From Arachnopeziza araneosa (lineage: Eukaryota > Ascomycota > Leotiomycetes > Helotiales > Arachnopezizaceae), in contig QYAI01000031.1 of assembly GCA_003988855.1 (NCBI GenBank), forward strand, positions 145,195 to 209,194: a stretch of 64,000 bases of DNA, written 5' to 3'. Below are positions 35,152 to 47,662 of this stretch, piece after piece; position 1 is the first letter of the stretch, and the number at the start of each line of letters is the position of its first letter. The translations under genes were made by a program, and so were the position numbers. Under the pieces are notes generated by a model, which was given only the letters and a program-made list of their open reading frames with translations, had not been told where the DNA came from and made no database searches.

Positions 35152-36491
35152 GATGATTGTTTGGTGGGTTTTTGGTTGATTTGGTGATTGGGTTATGTGA
35201 TTATGATTGAAGATTGAGGATTGAAGTTGTTGTTGTTGATGGAAGAAGAGAAGAGGTTTGTGGAAGAGGAATGGCCTTTAAGTACTCCTCCAAAGGCTTC
35301 GCCTACCGGATTGGGAAGCCCCTCTAACGACGTCATAATTATTTCCTCATTCTCTCAATTTCTTTCACATGATCGTTCCCTTTGCAATTCACCCGACAAC
35401 CCCGCGCGGCCTCAGCTCAGTGTCAGATTCACAAGGCCTCGCACATCTTCTAACAGATTGATGTCAACAAAAGCTGTCTGATGGCTGTGGCTTAACGACG
35501 TCAGGACCTTTTGCTCCTGGTGGGGTTGATTGGCTGATTGCCCTGTTCATGTGGGGGAAAACCTACGTCATTGTGGAAAAGTTGTGCATGAAGCCAAATG
35601 CGGTCTCACGGCAAATCGAGATCTCGATGAGGGGTACCTTGGTGTGCTGTGGCGGTGCGGCAAGCAATCGAAGACATTCGAAAACTCCCCACCTCCTCTT
35701 GCATCATCCGTGGATACCAGCTGCGCGGGAAACATGGTCTGGACGAGGGAATCTCCCGTTGCTATCCATAGTGGATCACTTTACCCAGTCTTGTATCATC
35801 TTCTACTCACATGATGGGTTCCAGTCCTGCAAGATGGCTCAAAAATCCTGAAACTACCGTTGTTTACTGCAGAAGCACATCATTTGTCTTGCAGCCTTCT
35901 GCGTGCATATCTCGTCTTCTAGCCTGTAGAAGGGTCTCGATCTTTGCACGTTCCACCTCATGAAAGAGACTTTGAGACTTCCAGGATCAAGGAGCTTTGG
36001 TGGCGTTATGGGGCTAAGAATGATGCATTTTTTGACTGTACTCTGTTTATAAGGACGATTGGCTCAAGGAATGCTGAGTCTGGTATTGGGAATAACCTCA
36101 GGCTCTAGAATAGCCTGTTGAAAGCAAGCCATGCCTAGACTCAACCAGTACCTGTTGATCCCTCGGGAAAGCCTCCGTGCTGATAGTCTTCTCGTTGATC
36201 GGGAAACGAGCGAAGCTCTTCATAAGATCGGAGCATAGATGTACGAGAATTCCTTGCTTCTATGAGCACATTTTACAGCTGAGTAGAGTCCCCGCGTGAT
36301 ATGATACAACCCAATCCTGTACGCCATGCCATGCCAGTATCATCCTTTCCTTTTTCTGTGCACTTCCACCCGGAAGTCACTTGTGGTGTCAAACACACTT
36401 TGCGTGCCACCGAGGCTACTGCAGATTTCCATGTCTCTGCCACTTCAACTGCTGACAGGATTCCTCACCTTCTGCAGATTTCCGAATCGTC
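35152..36491. other. Grg1-like promoter and intergenic DNA
   Basis: The first about 130 bases (on -) form a CT/CAA-rich 5' leader preceded by a TACTTAAAGGCC stretch that could be a core promoter. CACGTG/CCGCGC-type boxes are not obvious. The remaining about 1 kb shows only short frames without motifs. Confidence 0.5.
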
Positions 36492-37581
36492 TTAGAGCTG
36501 TAGTATTTCTCCACCTTGCCGTATACCACCGCGAAAATGATCCAGAACAATCCGCCCCCCAATTATGGTCTCTCTGACAATGCCTTCAACATGCTTTGGT
36601 TCAACTCGCCCATACCAAATCCCACAGCCTGCTAACATATTCTCCTTCCCATCTGCCATTTTCGTACCAGGTGGGATATACAAGATTACATTCCCAGCAT
36701 ATTTATGCCCTCCAATATGACTTATTAGTCCTACTCTTGCAACATCTACTCCTTTCCCTTCGATTAGCCCCATCTCCTGGCCATCTGTGACATCCACAGG
36801 TCTCCCTGAGACTGTGTAGCCATTCTGAGAAAGTTTCGTCTCAAATTCGGTTTTTAATACTGGTCCCATTATCCCACATCTAGCATCCCGTCCGCCGTGA
36901 CCACAAATGAGCACTAAAACATCTTTCACATCTTGCACGCCTGGCAAAAACCTTCCTTCGTCCTCATTCCGGAGTAAACGATCGCGATGAATTGGAGAGA
37001 GTCCGTCATGCCGGGCATGCAATTTCGTTGGTAGCAGATGTCCCTTCACTAATGCATGTACACTATCGAAGGACACTCGCGGAAGGAAAGGTATGTATTT
37101 AAAGCTCGGGAAAAGGTATGCAGAAGTAGTTTGGATCTCTTGTCGTTGGGGAATCGAAGATGGTAAAGAAGAATTGATCACGGAGACGTGGTGAAATGGC
37201 TGTATCATAAGAGATTAGACAAATCCAAGATAATCAGAAGGTACATACATCAGCATACTTGCCACCCTTTCCCAGCAGCTCCTTGATATCCGCTGCCAGA
37301 TTATCACCCGAATTCTCGTCCTCGATTTTGGATGTCCAATCATCCTTTCCAGTACATACAAGTACTTGTTCTGCATATGATCCCATTGTCCCATCCAGAG
37401 GCTTGGAATAATCGATTGGCATGCCAGGAGGCATTTCGGGAGTTTCGGCGCAGGAACATGTTGGCGAAGGGCATGTTTTGATGGTAGGGAAGCTGGATAT
37501 AGATCGTTCAGGGCGGAAAGACGATATAGAGACTATCGGACGCCATGTTGACGATGGCCTAGCGAAAGGGCGAAGGAACAT
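36492..37581 (-). CDS. Aim32-type thioredoxin-like 2Fe-2S mitochondrial protein (sucrase/ferredoxin-like family)
   Basis: Exons 37581-37249 and 37199-36492 (49-nt intron, GTATGT donor, ACAG acceptor) give 346 residues. The N-terminus (MFLRPFARPSSTWRPIVSIS) is a good mitochondrial presequence, followed by TCPSPTCSCAETPEMPPGMP, the conserved start of the PF06999 family. The cluster-binding region is present: LICGHGGRDARCGIMGP with two Cys, and HIGGHKYAGNVILYIP with two His in HxxxH spacing. These correspond to the Cys2His2 ligands described for yeast Aim32. It ends with WYGRVEPKHVEGIV. Yeast Aim32 acts in mitochondrial thiol redox quality control. It is transcribed away from the HemK-type gene across a 277-base gap. 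Confidence 0.9.
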
Positions 37582-37858
37582 GAGGTATGATTCGGGAGCT
37601 GGTGAGAGAAATATTCTGGGCAAATCTTATCTGATTGCAACACTTTTGGTCTGCTGCGGTCGCCGTAAATTTTCTGGAAAAGGAGATGAGAACTTGCGTT
37701 CAAGGTCTTGATCTTGACGACAAGCACATCTCATGCCATCACGATCCTATTTCTTTCTCATATTGTACAATAAGCGTCGTGTTTTTCTTCCATGTATCCA
37801 TACTTTGTGTCCTCTACGTTGATTGCCGCCGAGCCTCGATATAATCTTCCTTCTTACC
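37582..37858. promoter_or_regulatory. Bidirectional promoter between Aim32-type and Mtq1-type genes
   Basis: Only 277 bases separate two divergent start codons, so both genes must share this segment. It contains pyrimidine-rich patches near each start but no obvious TATA box for the left gene. Both products are predicted to serve mitochondria, which would fit co-regulation. Confidence 0.6.
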
Positions 37859-39511
37859 ATGCCTCGATTACCTCAAGCCCTGGTACAGAAAGCTCGAAAG
37901 ATATCTAGACTTCTTCCGGCTATCCTCCAAACTACTCGAAGCCTTCCATCAGCAATTAATGAACTACGGTGGCTCACCGAGCATGTTGTAGAGACCACCA
38001 AACCGAAGGAGTGTCCTCAGCAATCTCGGGCTAGGCTAATGAAACTCGTACGGCGGAGAGCACGTGGAGAACCATTACAATACATCCTTGGTTCACAGCC
38101 TTTTGGTCACTTGGACATTAAATGCGAGAAGGGCGTTCTGATTCCTAGGTGCGTTGATTGCGTATAACACGTGACCCAGACTGACCAATTCAGACCAGAA
38201 ACCGAAGCGTATGTGGAATATCTAGTAGAGCGGCTTAAAAAGGGCACTTTACACAACTGGATCAAGACCAAACTCATGAATGGAGTTCCCACCGAGCGCC
38301 ATTCAGCTCTTAGAATCCTCGATGCTTGTTCAGGAACTGGTTGCATCTCGCTCCTTGCTTATAGTAGCTTAAGACGGCATTTTGGCCGCTTCTCGGTCAC
38401 TGGAATCGATATTTCCCAACAAGCTGTGGATCTAGCCAATGAAAATATCATGAGAAACAATAAATATTTGACTTCGGAAAGGAAAGAGCAGCCTCGGGTA
38501 TCATTTATCCAACGTGATATCTTCAAGAGGTTCCCTCCCAGTATGTTCGATGTTATCATTTCTAATCCACCATATATCTCACCAACCGAATTGAACAAGG
38601 AAACTGAACCATCAGTCCGTAAGTGGGAGCCTAGGGATGCCTTGGTGCCCAACGTCCCCGCACAATACGTTCCAGGAGCACCTTGGCCACAGGACGTCTT
38701 TTATGAACGGCTCATGGAGCTTCACAATCAATGTTTTGCAAAGATTCTACTTATGGAAGTTGGTGACGCTTCTCAAGCAGTCCGAATTCTTCAAAAGGCA
38801 GTGAAAAATAAAGATATAGCTGGGAATAATCGATTTGAAATCTGGAGAGATGATCCTTCACACCGTGTTGAAAACGGTGCGACGGGACACATTCTTCTGG
38901 ATAAATTTAAGATTCCGATCCGCGGTGCAGGGAAAGTAAGAGCGGTTCTTGTCCATCGTCAGAAAAACTTTGTACCGAAGTCTGGTGAAGAGTATTTCGT
39001 GCGCCGTTTCAAGCCAACATCGAAAGGGCTAAAACGTGTCAAAGATTGGAAGCCGACTAAGGAATCTGACCAAGATAGTCAACCTAATGATGCATTAAGC
39101 CGCATAGAAGAAGATGCAGAGATGTCCATGCCTAAAGAACTGTTTACGGAGTCTGAGATCCCAGACCTACCAGATGAACTTCCACTCTTAAAGCGGTTTA
39201 CCACTCCAAGACATGTCGCTCAACATCCGAGGCAGATTCCAAAGGTCGTTAGGAGCAAAGCAAAGACCATAATTGCAAGACTGGAGGGGCATGATTCTGC
39301 GGTAGAGGGCATATTAAAACCCATGACATCTGGATGGGCAACATCTGTGCAGAAAGCAAAGGTTGGGGGAAGCTGGACAAACCGCCCAGGCTCTATTGGA
39401 TGGAAATTTCCTGACTATGTTGGGAACAAGCTCAAACCAGAGGAATGGAAGGAAGTGCGCTTGAAGACAGAAATGGCTCTGATGAAAGTGAAAGATGAGA
39501 AGAGTACATGA
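37859..39511 (+). CDS. HemK/Mtq1-type release-factor glutamine methyltransferase with C-terminal extension
   Basis: Exons 37859-38148 and 38194-39511 give 535 residues; the splice completes LIPRPETEAYVEYL, the family signature. The enzyme family methylates the Gln of the GGQ motif of (mitochondrial) peptide release factors using SAM. Motifs: helical N-domain with RRARGEPLQYILGSQPFG, SAM loop LDACSGTGCISLLAY, VTGIDISQQAVDLA, and the catalytic NPPY at residue 221 (SNPPYISPTE). The canonical domain ends near residue 340. The remaining about 190 residues are basic and unlike bacterial HemK: FKPTSKGLKRVKDWKP, RFTTPRHVAQHPRQIPK and TSGWATSVQKAKVGGSWTNR. Such a tail may be a separate fungal module or mitoribosome-binding arm. 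ATG 37859 lies in a longer open frame, but no upstream ATG exists. Confidence 0.9.
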
Positions 39512-42500
39512 TTTGTATGAAGTACCAAGAGGCCTGATATACCCATAAGGTGTGATCGAGACAAAATTGTTCACAAGCTGTCAAAGCAGCCCCAATTCCA
39601 GCTTACCGCTCTCGAACGGACCTTACGGTTCTGGCCTGGCAGTAGCAACAGCACCACTCGTTCGGCTCAGCAGATATACGCAATGCCCTGCGATCCAAGC
39701 CATCAAGACGAGTGGAAAGACTGGACCACTCGCTTCAAGTCCTGCTGAAATACAGTTCACCATCCATCGGCTATTTGTTGGAGGAGGATGGTGTATGATA
39801 CCAAATGAATTGATCCCCTTTGATGTTGCCAAGGAGCAAGAGGGGTTGTGTATCACCAAATAGTGTAAGATGACGATAGACGCGACACTTTAGAGAAATT
39901 CATGTAGTGACCGCTGTAATCCTATAAAATCTACTCCACCTTTATCAACATGGCGACTCTTGTGTGTTTCTTGCTAATCTGGCTGAACTTGCACTTGCAC
40001 TTGCCAATATTACCTGTGCCTTCCACACTAGAACCTACTTCCAACCTCCTACCCTCTCCAGATCACACTCCATTCCTGTACGTCTCAACATCTGATTCCC
40101 TCTGAAGGATCTCACCCCAATCCTTGCATCAATACTTCCTCTTTCAAAAATGCGCTACTCTTATCTCTAGACAATATCCCGCGCTGCCGCCGTGCTGTGC
40201 CATGTGCCGTCGGGTATTCACCCAAGTGCCGTTAGGAAGGAGGAGGGGGATGGAGAGATGTCTCACCAACCGATGAGGGTGCTCCTTGGGCGTGCAAAGG
40301 GCGTTTTCCACGGCGCGCTTGCTATCGCGGGACGTTGGTCGGTACATTATTCGAAGGTGTTTGAGATGACTTTTGAGGAGTGATCTCCGCAACCCAGAGA
40401 ATCAAGCCTTGAGCGATATCTTGGTCAGATCTAGCTATCTAGACTGCGAGGGCAGATTCACCGACCCGGTCGAGACTCATCCTTCTGCACAGGACAGGCA
40501 ACCACCTCACTCATAACTGAGCCAAAGAGTCCAGGATCTGCCCACCCACTCGGGGAAAAGAAAAGAAAAATCGGTCAATAATGGGCAGAGGAAAAACAAC
40601 AGCGAAGCCTCGACCAACCAGGAAACATGTCCGCTCTGACCGGCTGGCGCGTCGCGGAAGGCTGAGCGGGATAAAGGTACGACGCGGCGCCGGCCCTGGT
40701 GGGTTAAGCCCGCCGTGCCTGTCCTGGCCGCACGGAGGAAAAATCTGTGATGGAGAGTGGCCAGGTGATGAGATATGGGAATCACATGAATTGGCTTTGC
40801 TCCATTTCTCCTCAGGTGGAAGTGAGGCGCCGTGGATGAATGTGATTCGGAGTGGAAATGGAAGACCAGAGGAGATGGGCGGAGAAATGGGATTTATACC
40901 TACTGTACATTTTTGGCCATTTCTGTTGAAGGCGATGGAAGAAAGAAGCAACGGTAATCTGTCCTAGAAAGTCTTGAGAAGCAAGAGAAGACCCGCTTCA
41001 TCATCAACACTTTCTTCAGAATTATAACAGGAATCATTCACGCTTCAAACTTGATGCAAAATCTTGGAACCTCGCTTACTCGAAAACTCCAACGCATGTG
41101 ACGAATTATATCAGTGGCGGTCACAAAGCGGCAGGACGTTTGGAGTTATCCAATTCTCTCATGCCGTGGAAGACAGATCTCGCACAACAGATCAAACCAT
41201 TTCCACCATCACTCTCGAACCATCTACCGAATTCTCAGCTTCCTTCCGTCCTGAAAAGCCGCGAGAATGCAACAGCGGACATACCCCAGGGGCGATCTTA
41301 AGATCCGGTCCTCGGATTATCATGCGGAGAAATGTATCCCACAATAGAAACTTCTCCGTCGGAGGAGAAGCCGCCTACTGCCATTCATGCGTGATTGCGG
41401 AGATTAGTTGCATAGGATGGGAGAGGAGACCAAGTGCAAGCAGCGGAAGATAAAGAGGCACGACTTGATGAGGGAGGAGCTACGCCGCTATGGAGGATAT
41501 CGACGTCCGCGTCGGCTGCTGAGCGCCGTTGTGATATGCGGTGACATTCCGAGAACGACCCGCTAGCTTATCACTGATGTAACTTGTCAATGGGGTACCT
41601 GCGTCTCGGTTTCTCCGGAAGGTGGAAAGTGTATCTATTGCGAGATGGAGATTCAAGACGGGGACGATGACAAGACTAGATTCTCAATATCACTCACGGC
41701 GTCATTTCGCAATCTTACGAGTAGGCCCGAAGTCACGACTCCTCCCCGTCAGTCAATCCGCAAGCTCTGATAGTCTTGGGTCAAGTTCGAATCAGCTCGG
41801 TTCCAAAGAATTTCCAAACCAATTCGGTTGGGGGCCATCTTGTCTTCCATGGAGATTGAAATCTGGGGTAAAACTCTAAGTTTAAAATGCCACCTCAGTA
41901 GCTGGCATGTGCCAGTCAGGGAAGACTTGAACCCTTGATCCTCATCTATACTGCCCAGTCCACAACACCCACCTGGGCTAGCAGCTCGGCCTACTTTGCT
42001 CCTAGCATCATGCTACGTAGCATGAACAGAAGCTCACTTCAAACTTGGAGGAATGGTTCATGTGCCGATTTGAGATGGCCGTATCGAGCTTGTTGGCCGC
42101 GAGGTTCTGCGAAGAAGATTCCATGCGAACGGCGATTCCCAGTTTCAAAGATACAACACATAAATAATGCAGGATCTGGAGGTCGAGAAAAGGCTTCGCA
42201 AGACGTTGACAGCGTGAAACAAATCCCCACCTGTTGAAACAAGCAGGCGAATGATGCTCCCGCATTTTCTCTCTCCTGGGTTAATTCATGCGCATCGCTC
42301 ATCCGAAGTCCTCCAGTCATGCCATGCCCATTTCAATATCGACGAAACCGAGGACCAGAGACTTCATTTCCGCGGTTCGGTTCGGTTTGCGAAGCAGCAA
42401 AGCACAGGAGCAGTCAGTCGCTGCAGATGCCTGCCTGGCTGCTGGCTGGCCAGAGAATAGAGTGCAAATCGTGGGGAAAGCAAATCGGGTGGTACGACAG

Positions 42501-45043
42501 AACAAGGAAGGGCACAGAGGCGATGTTGGTTTTAATCTATTCTCTATAGTCGTGGCCCTAGTCTGGACAGGGTGGAGCGTTGTCAGCGCCATCTGTCTCT
42601 GTTCAATCTCTGTGGGAAATCGGCCCTTTCCTACCATCCGTCGCTGGCATCATTTTTTTGGTCCTCGTCCTCGTATCGTATCGGCGCATCGAATCTTGCA
42701 GGTGATGATATGCCAGGTTGCGCGCGGTCATGGCAAGATTTGATCGAGATGGGGTCGACGGCCTGCCTGCCAGCATCACGCAGCTGCCGCCATTTCGGGC
42801 GGTTGGCCCCGAAATAGCAAGAGAACAGCGCTGCATGGGGGGTGGAGGGAAAGGTCAGGCTACTTTCACCCAAGCCGTCCATTTCTAGAATGCTTCCAAT
42901 GTCGTCACTGAGGCGAAAAACGCTGTGTGGGCGTGAGACTGGACCAGAGTATCATCGTCTTTCTTGTAAGGCTGCCTGCCCATCTCCGGACAAGGCTGGT
43001 GCGACGCTGCGAAGGAAAAGTGCCGGTGCTTGCTTGCTTTGTTGTTGTAGCTGTGGAGGAGTCGCATTCATGGGTTGCTAAGCTTCTGACTTGACATTTG
43101 GACTTTCTTGTTTGGGGAGGGGAGGGGAGTGACCAGACGAGAGAGAGAGAACTCCCAAGATTGGTAAACACCTCCCTCGCAGAGTCAGTCACAATCACGC
43201 TCCCGCGGGAACACCCACCACCACCAATTTTAGCTGCTGCTGCTGTCTTGCAGTTCTACCCGTGCTATCAGCCACAGTCATCCGCCGTTAGGGCTAATCA
43301 TTCCGAAGTCGTACGGGCATGCTGAGCACTGAGCAGTCAGCAGTGAAGCACTGAGCAGCGGGCAGCGGGTACACGTCAAGAGCCTAGCTACGTACAAGTC
43401 AATCTTATTCAGTCAGGCAGACACTAATGGGACATGGTGGTGAGATATCGCCTAAGCAGGTAGGTAGGAAGGTATTCTCGGCCCACCACCCGAAAGTGCG
43501 TTTTCGTCGCATCTTCCGACCTTCCCTAGCCAGCAGGATCAGGAAGAAGGAAAAGCGAAAAGAGAGACGGACGGATTGTGCGTGTCACAGAATTGTGAGA
43601 GCTGCCTCTGACGTGAACATGGCCGTTTGCATTACAGCGTCTCAAGCGTCTCCTCATGGCGGTGGTGTCCCCCTTCTTTCCTGCAGTGGTGCTGCAGCCA
43701 CGGGCCATCATCACCACCCTCACCAGTCACCAGCCGCTCAGGAGCAGCAGACAAATGACGGGCTTAGCGAGGTCAACCGTCGCGATGCTGCCCCGGCATG
43801 TGCAGCCACCGGCTATTGAAACCTTAACTGGAGGTGCGGGAAGCTCACGAGAAAGATGGGCGTCAGTAGCCTATGGTAGGAGGTCGTGCCGCTGACAACT
43901 CACGCAAAATGCACTTTGACAGCAGCTTGAAGGGGCCTCTTCCCTAGACTCCATTGGGCCTCTGCTCTTCCTTTCGGGTAATTGGGGTCAGAAGACTGGC
44001 CGGTGGAGGAGGAGGACGAGGAGGACGACGACGACGACGAAGATGAGGAGAAGATCGGATTATTCTTCTCTCATGATTGAGATCCTCCGCCAGCCTAACC
44101 CGTACAGGGCTGATCTCGTCATCATGAACTTCCTGTTCCTGGCCCCCCCCCCTCTGTTGCTCATCTTCGGGGAATACTTTTCAGAGGCGTTCGCTCCCTC
44201 GATGGACAAGTCCCGCCCGCGGCAGGCATGTCCTGAAGCCGTTTTATTGACTGACAATCAGGGGAGCAGGGACGGTCCAAGTTGCGTGGTGTCTAGGCCT
44301 CTTTGGGGATGCTTGCCACGGATACCTCCCGCTTTGGGACACCGCCCGTCGCGGCACCGCTCTCTCCACTGCACTCCCCCATGCCCTCTGATCCCTTTCG
44401 AGATTTACCCTGGGCTCGCTACGCTCATATATCCCCAATCGATGATCCCCATCCGCTGGCATTTAGGCAAAGCAGGCTCCCCTACCAGGCGCCGCTGCCC
44501 CCAATGGAAGAACGGAGAGCAGAGGAAAGGGGGCCCATCAGGGGAAAATTCCAAAGTGCTCGCACTCGCTCACCCCAATGCAGATCACGCGCCAGCCACG
44601 TTGACTCGTTCTAGACAGTCGTAGTCGCTGGCTGCAAAACAGCAGCAGCTATTGCCGTGCAAAGAGGGGAAGCTAAGGACCGCCCGGCCCCCAGGCCTTA
44701 TCAACCTTGACTGCGGCAGGCGTCGTCGTAGCTTGGCCCATTCTAGAGAATGCGGAAGGACATTGATCTCTGTCATGACCTGAACGGCCCCCCTCAAGCC
44801 CTTTTTTGCCTTCTTGGACGAACTAACCTCCCTGGACCGAAGGAACGAATCATCGCCTAGCTCCACCCTATATGGCATAAGTTCATGCTTCGGCTCTCCA
44901 TTTCCTTTCACTTCCCATGCCTGGGCATCCAGTCCAGTATCAACATCATGTATGCGCCTAGACCACTGTCTCTCTGTCTTCTTTAAACCCGTGCCTGCCT
45001 CCAGATCCATTGCCTCCAACAACTTACCAGCAAGAATGCGTCA
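39512..45043. other. 5.5-kb gene-poor region upstream of the NDT80-type regulator
   Basis: No supported gene. Frames of 60-190 codons occur in clusters (40511-40967, 42288-42743, 44043-44624) on both strands, as expected in GC-richer non-coding DNA. An 11-base word GCACTGAGCAG occurs twice at 43326-43336 and 43348-43358. Pyrimidine-rich tracts and CCCCC runs increase toward 45040. Long upstream regions with long spliced leaders are common for fungal regulators, so much of it may be promoter or 5' UTR. Confidence 0.5.
44004..44050. repeat. GGA/GAC trinucleotide microsatellite
   Basis: A degenerate run of GGA, then GAC/ACG triplets (at least five perfect GAC units) followed by AGATGAGGAG, in non-coding DNA upstream of the regulator. 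Confidence 0.85.
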
Positions 45044-46910
45044 ATGTCCTCAACACTCTCTCTAACGATGGCGAACCCCAAGCCGGAGTATGGCGACGGC
45101 TCCATCTGGCAAGGCTACACGCTCCAGCAACCCGTCACCAGCGTCTCCAACCCACCAGTCTTCCCCTCGAGCTACCAGCCATCCGTCTCGTATCATGGAG
45201 AACCACCCAGAGGAGGTTATCGGCCTCTGGATATCCCACCGTACACTCGCCCGCCGCCATCGTCCGTGAGTGGGGTTTTATCCACCTCTCCACCGGCGCT
45301 CCATACCCACCACAGCTACCCGTCCTTGAAGCGGAGTTTCCAGCATACAGAATCCTATGGCGAGGGGATTCAAGACTTTCGAGAAGACTTACAGGAAGCT
45401 CCCAAGCCAGCGATCAACCAAGATCACCGATTGCTCTCGTTTGCAAAATTACCCGAGAAGCACACCATCCTCGATAACCAAGGCCGAGTTCAACGAATTG
45501 ATCTAGCAGCTCAGCTCCATGGCATGTTCTTCCTCTCGGAACTGGCAACAACGCCTGGGGAAACAATCATGGCTAAACCGGAGCTAACGTGCTATCGTCG
45601 TAATCTCTTCCAGATCTCCGGGAGCGTCACAATGCCCCGAGGCGCGCTCTCAACGCTGACGGAGCGGGGAGAAAGAATTCCCGTTGTATCCATGGAAGTA
45701 ACCATCTCTGCAACAGAGTCTGTGGACGGACATGTCGTGAAACTGATTGTCATCCCGTGGAAGACGCCGCCGCCAAATTCTCCCGAGATCCCAACCGGAC
45801 AGGAGCATGAACCATCACCAATTCCTCTCCAGCCATTCGAGGACGGTCTAGACGCGAGTAGTGAGCCGACCACATATCCTATTGCTTATCGGAGATTGCA
45901 ATTCAGGATAGCGACTGCAAATAACGGTCGAAGGAGAGAGTTGCAGCAACACTTTACGCTCCACTTGAACGTAGTTGGGACATTGGCAAACGGGACGACG
46001 GTGAAGGTTTGTGAAACATCCACGGCACCCATCGTTGTTCGTGGGAGGAGTCCAAGAAACTTTCAAGCGCGGAAAGAGATTCCTCTGGTCGGATCGTCGT
46101 CTTCACGAGGAAATCCTCCCGAATTGCAAGTTGCGACGAGCATGATGGCCGCGTCTTCAGACACAAAGACAAAATTGGCGAAGCTTGGAGGACTAGAACT
46201 TCCTAGAACCGCATTCACATTCGATTCGAGCACCATCTCCGGCTCTCCGTCCATCATTCGCCAACCGTAAGTTCTCGGAGGTTTTGAGACTTGTTTGGAA
46301 CATTGTCTCAGATGAAACTAGTTCTGGAGACTAACAGATATCTAGAACTTATCCTTCTTGGAGCTCAGCACATACATCCGATCAAAGTGCTCCGCCACAT
46401 CCGCCGAACTATCCCTCAACATTAGAGAACTATCTCCCTGTACATACATCGACGGATCAACATGCACACACGCAATCACCAAGTACGGTCTCACCCGTCA
46501 ATGCTCGCCAATCGTATAGTAGTTATCATCCCCTATCTGCGCCGGCAACAACCGATCCAAATAGATTCTTTGACGGAAATCCTAGGCCAGCAAAATCACC
46601 GAGGCATGTTGCACCTCCAGACCGACCATCAGGGATGCCCTACTCGGACATTGGGTCTCGATTCGCACAGCAAACGTATAATAGCAATAATCAGCCACCT
46701 CCAGTCCCGACTCGAGGACCAGAGTACTTTCCCCAATCGTTGCCACTTCAACCCCAAACGTGGACGACTGCACCAGAGACAACACCTCAATATGGGACTA
46801 CCGGAGGTGTGCAGGTGACACAAGCATACGAGTACCCAACAACACAATACGTGAAAGCAAGCGAAGGAACGCAACAGCAACAACATTACACATGGAATCC
46901 AACGCAATAG
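45044..46910 (+). CDS. NDT80/PhoG p53-like transcription factor (VIB-1/XprG type)
   Basis: Exons 45044-46266 and 46346-46910 (79-nt intron) give 595 residues. Residues about 150-350 form the NDT80/PhoG DNA-binding domain: RIDLAAQLHGMFFLSEL, PELTCYRRNLFQISGSVTMP, VEVTISATES-like MEVTISATES, VKLIVIPWKTPP, then YRRLQFRIATANNGRRRELQ and HFTLHLNVVGTLANGT ending with TAPIVVRGRSPRNFQ. The N-terminal 110 residues and the C-terminal 220 are Pro/Ser/Gln-rich and disordered (YEYPTTQYVK, WNPTQ end). The family includes VIB-1 of Neurospora (heterokaryon incompatibility, proteases) and XprG of Aspergillus (carbon starvation proteases). The pre-domain segment DHRLLSFAKLPEKHTILDNQ is that of this subgroup rather than meiotic Ndt80. 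The second in-frame ATG, eight codons later, could also start the protein. Confidence 0.93.
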
Positions 46911-47662
46911 ATCCAGATTCAAGCCGCACGCGTTTGAAGCGTGAGGACAAAGTGAAGGAACAACACGGACAGCAAGCATCTTTCTTTTATATTTAGCATC
47001 GTTGTACTGTACCATATTCCCAGGACACCATCGAACGGTCGACTTGGTTGGATTGCACATACCATACCCACCAGCGTGACCCATCTCTTTCATACTATAC
47101 CTACTTGCGGAGCGGAATGGAGCGTTGCTATTTACTGAAACGAGGTATGAGAGGCGAGGAGTTGTGAGGGAGAGCGAGAAGAAAAGCACGATACCCACCT
47201 GTACTTAACATATTATGAGACATCCATCCATTCAATCAACCAATTCAATTGACCAACTATGCTCGAGGTTGTCATCACCCACTATTTATATCCCCATCCC
47301 AGCGTTGATCCCCGTCTCTTGAAGGAATCTATTTGTCCACGTGAATCACGCTGCTTAAGCTCTATTTTCATCTCGATAATTGCTTAACAAATGTAAGAAA
47401 TAAATAAGAAGAGGGACGGGAGCCGATAAATTTAGCTCTGCTCTAATAATCTAAAGTTGGTGGCCAATTCAGCGCAAGCATCTGCTCAAAATAGCTCCCG
47501 CTCCCGCTGGCTGGCTGGCTCGTTTAAGCTTTCAGTGCTTCTTCCGTACCTACCTGCGCCTTGAGCGTCTCTCGATCACCGTACTTCCGGAAGACCTCAG
47601 CCTTGCGGGAAAGCGAAAACGAAAACGAAACCAGCTAGAACCACTATCCACCACTCAGCGCG
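46911..47662. other. Intergenic between NDT80-type and DUF2011 genes
   Basis: The left half likely holds the 3' UTR of the regulator. The right half has CTGGCTGGCTGGCT (near 47508) and a GAAAACGAAAACGAAACC patch just before the next start. No gene was seen. Confidence 0.55.

Noticed and set aside
40511..40967. 128- and 146-codon frames on opposite strands
   Set aside because: Mutually exclusive overlapping frames with Arg/Gly/Pro-rich random composition and no recognisable domain.
41886..41995. A tRNA-like T-arm word (GACTTGAACCC context, - strand)
   Set aside because: The 7-base acceptor strand after the arm has no complementary partner at the right distance, and the putative T-stem has a mismatch. 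No cloverleaf can be drawn.
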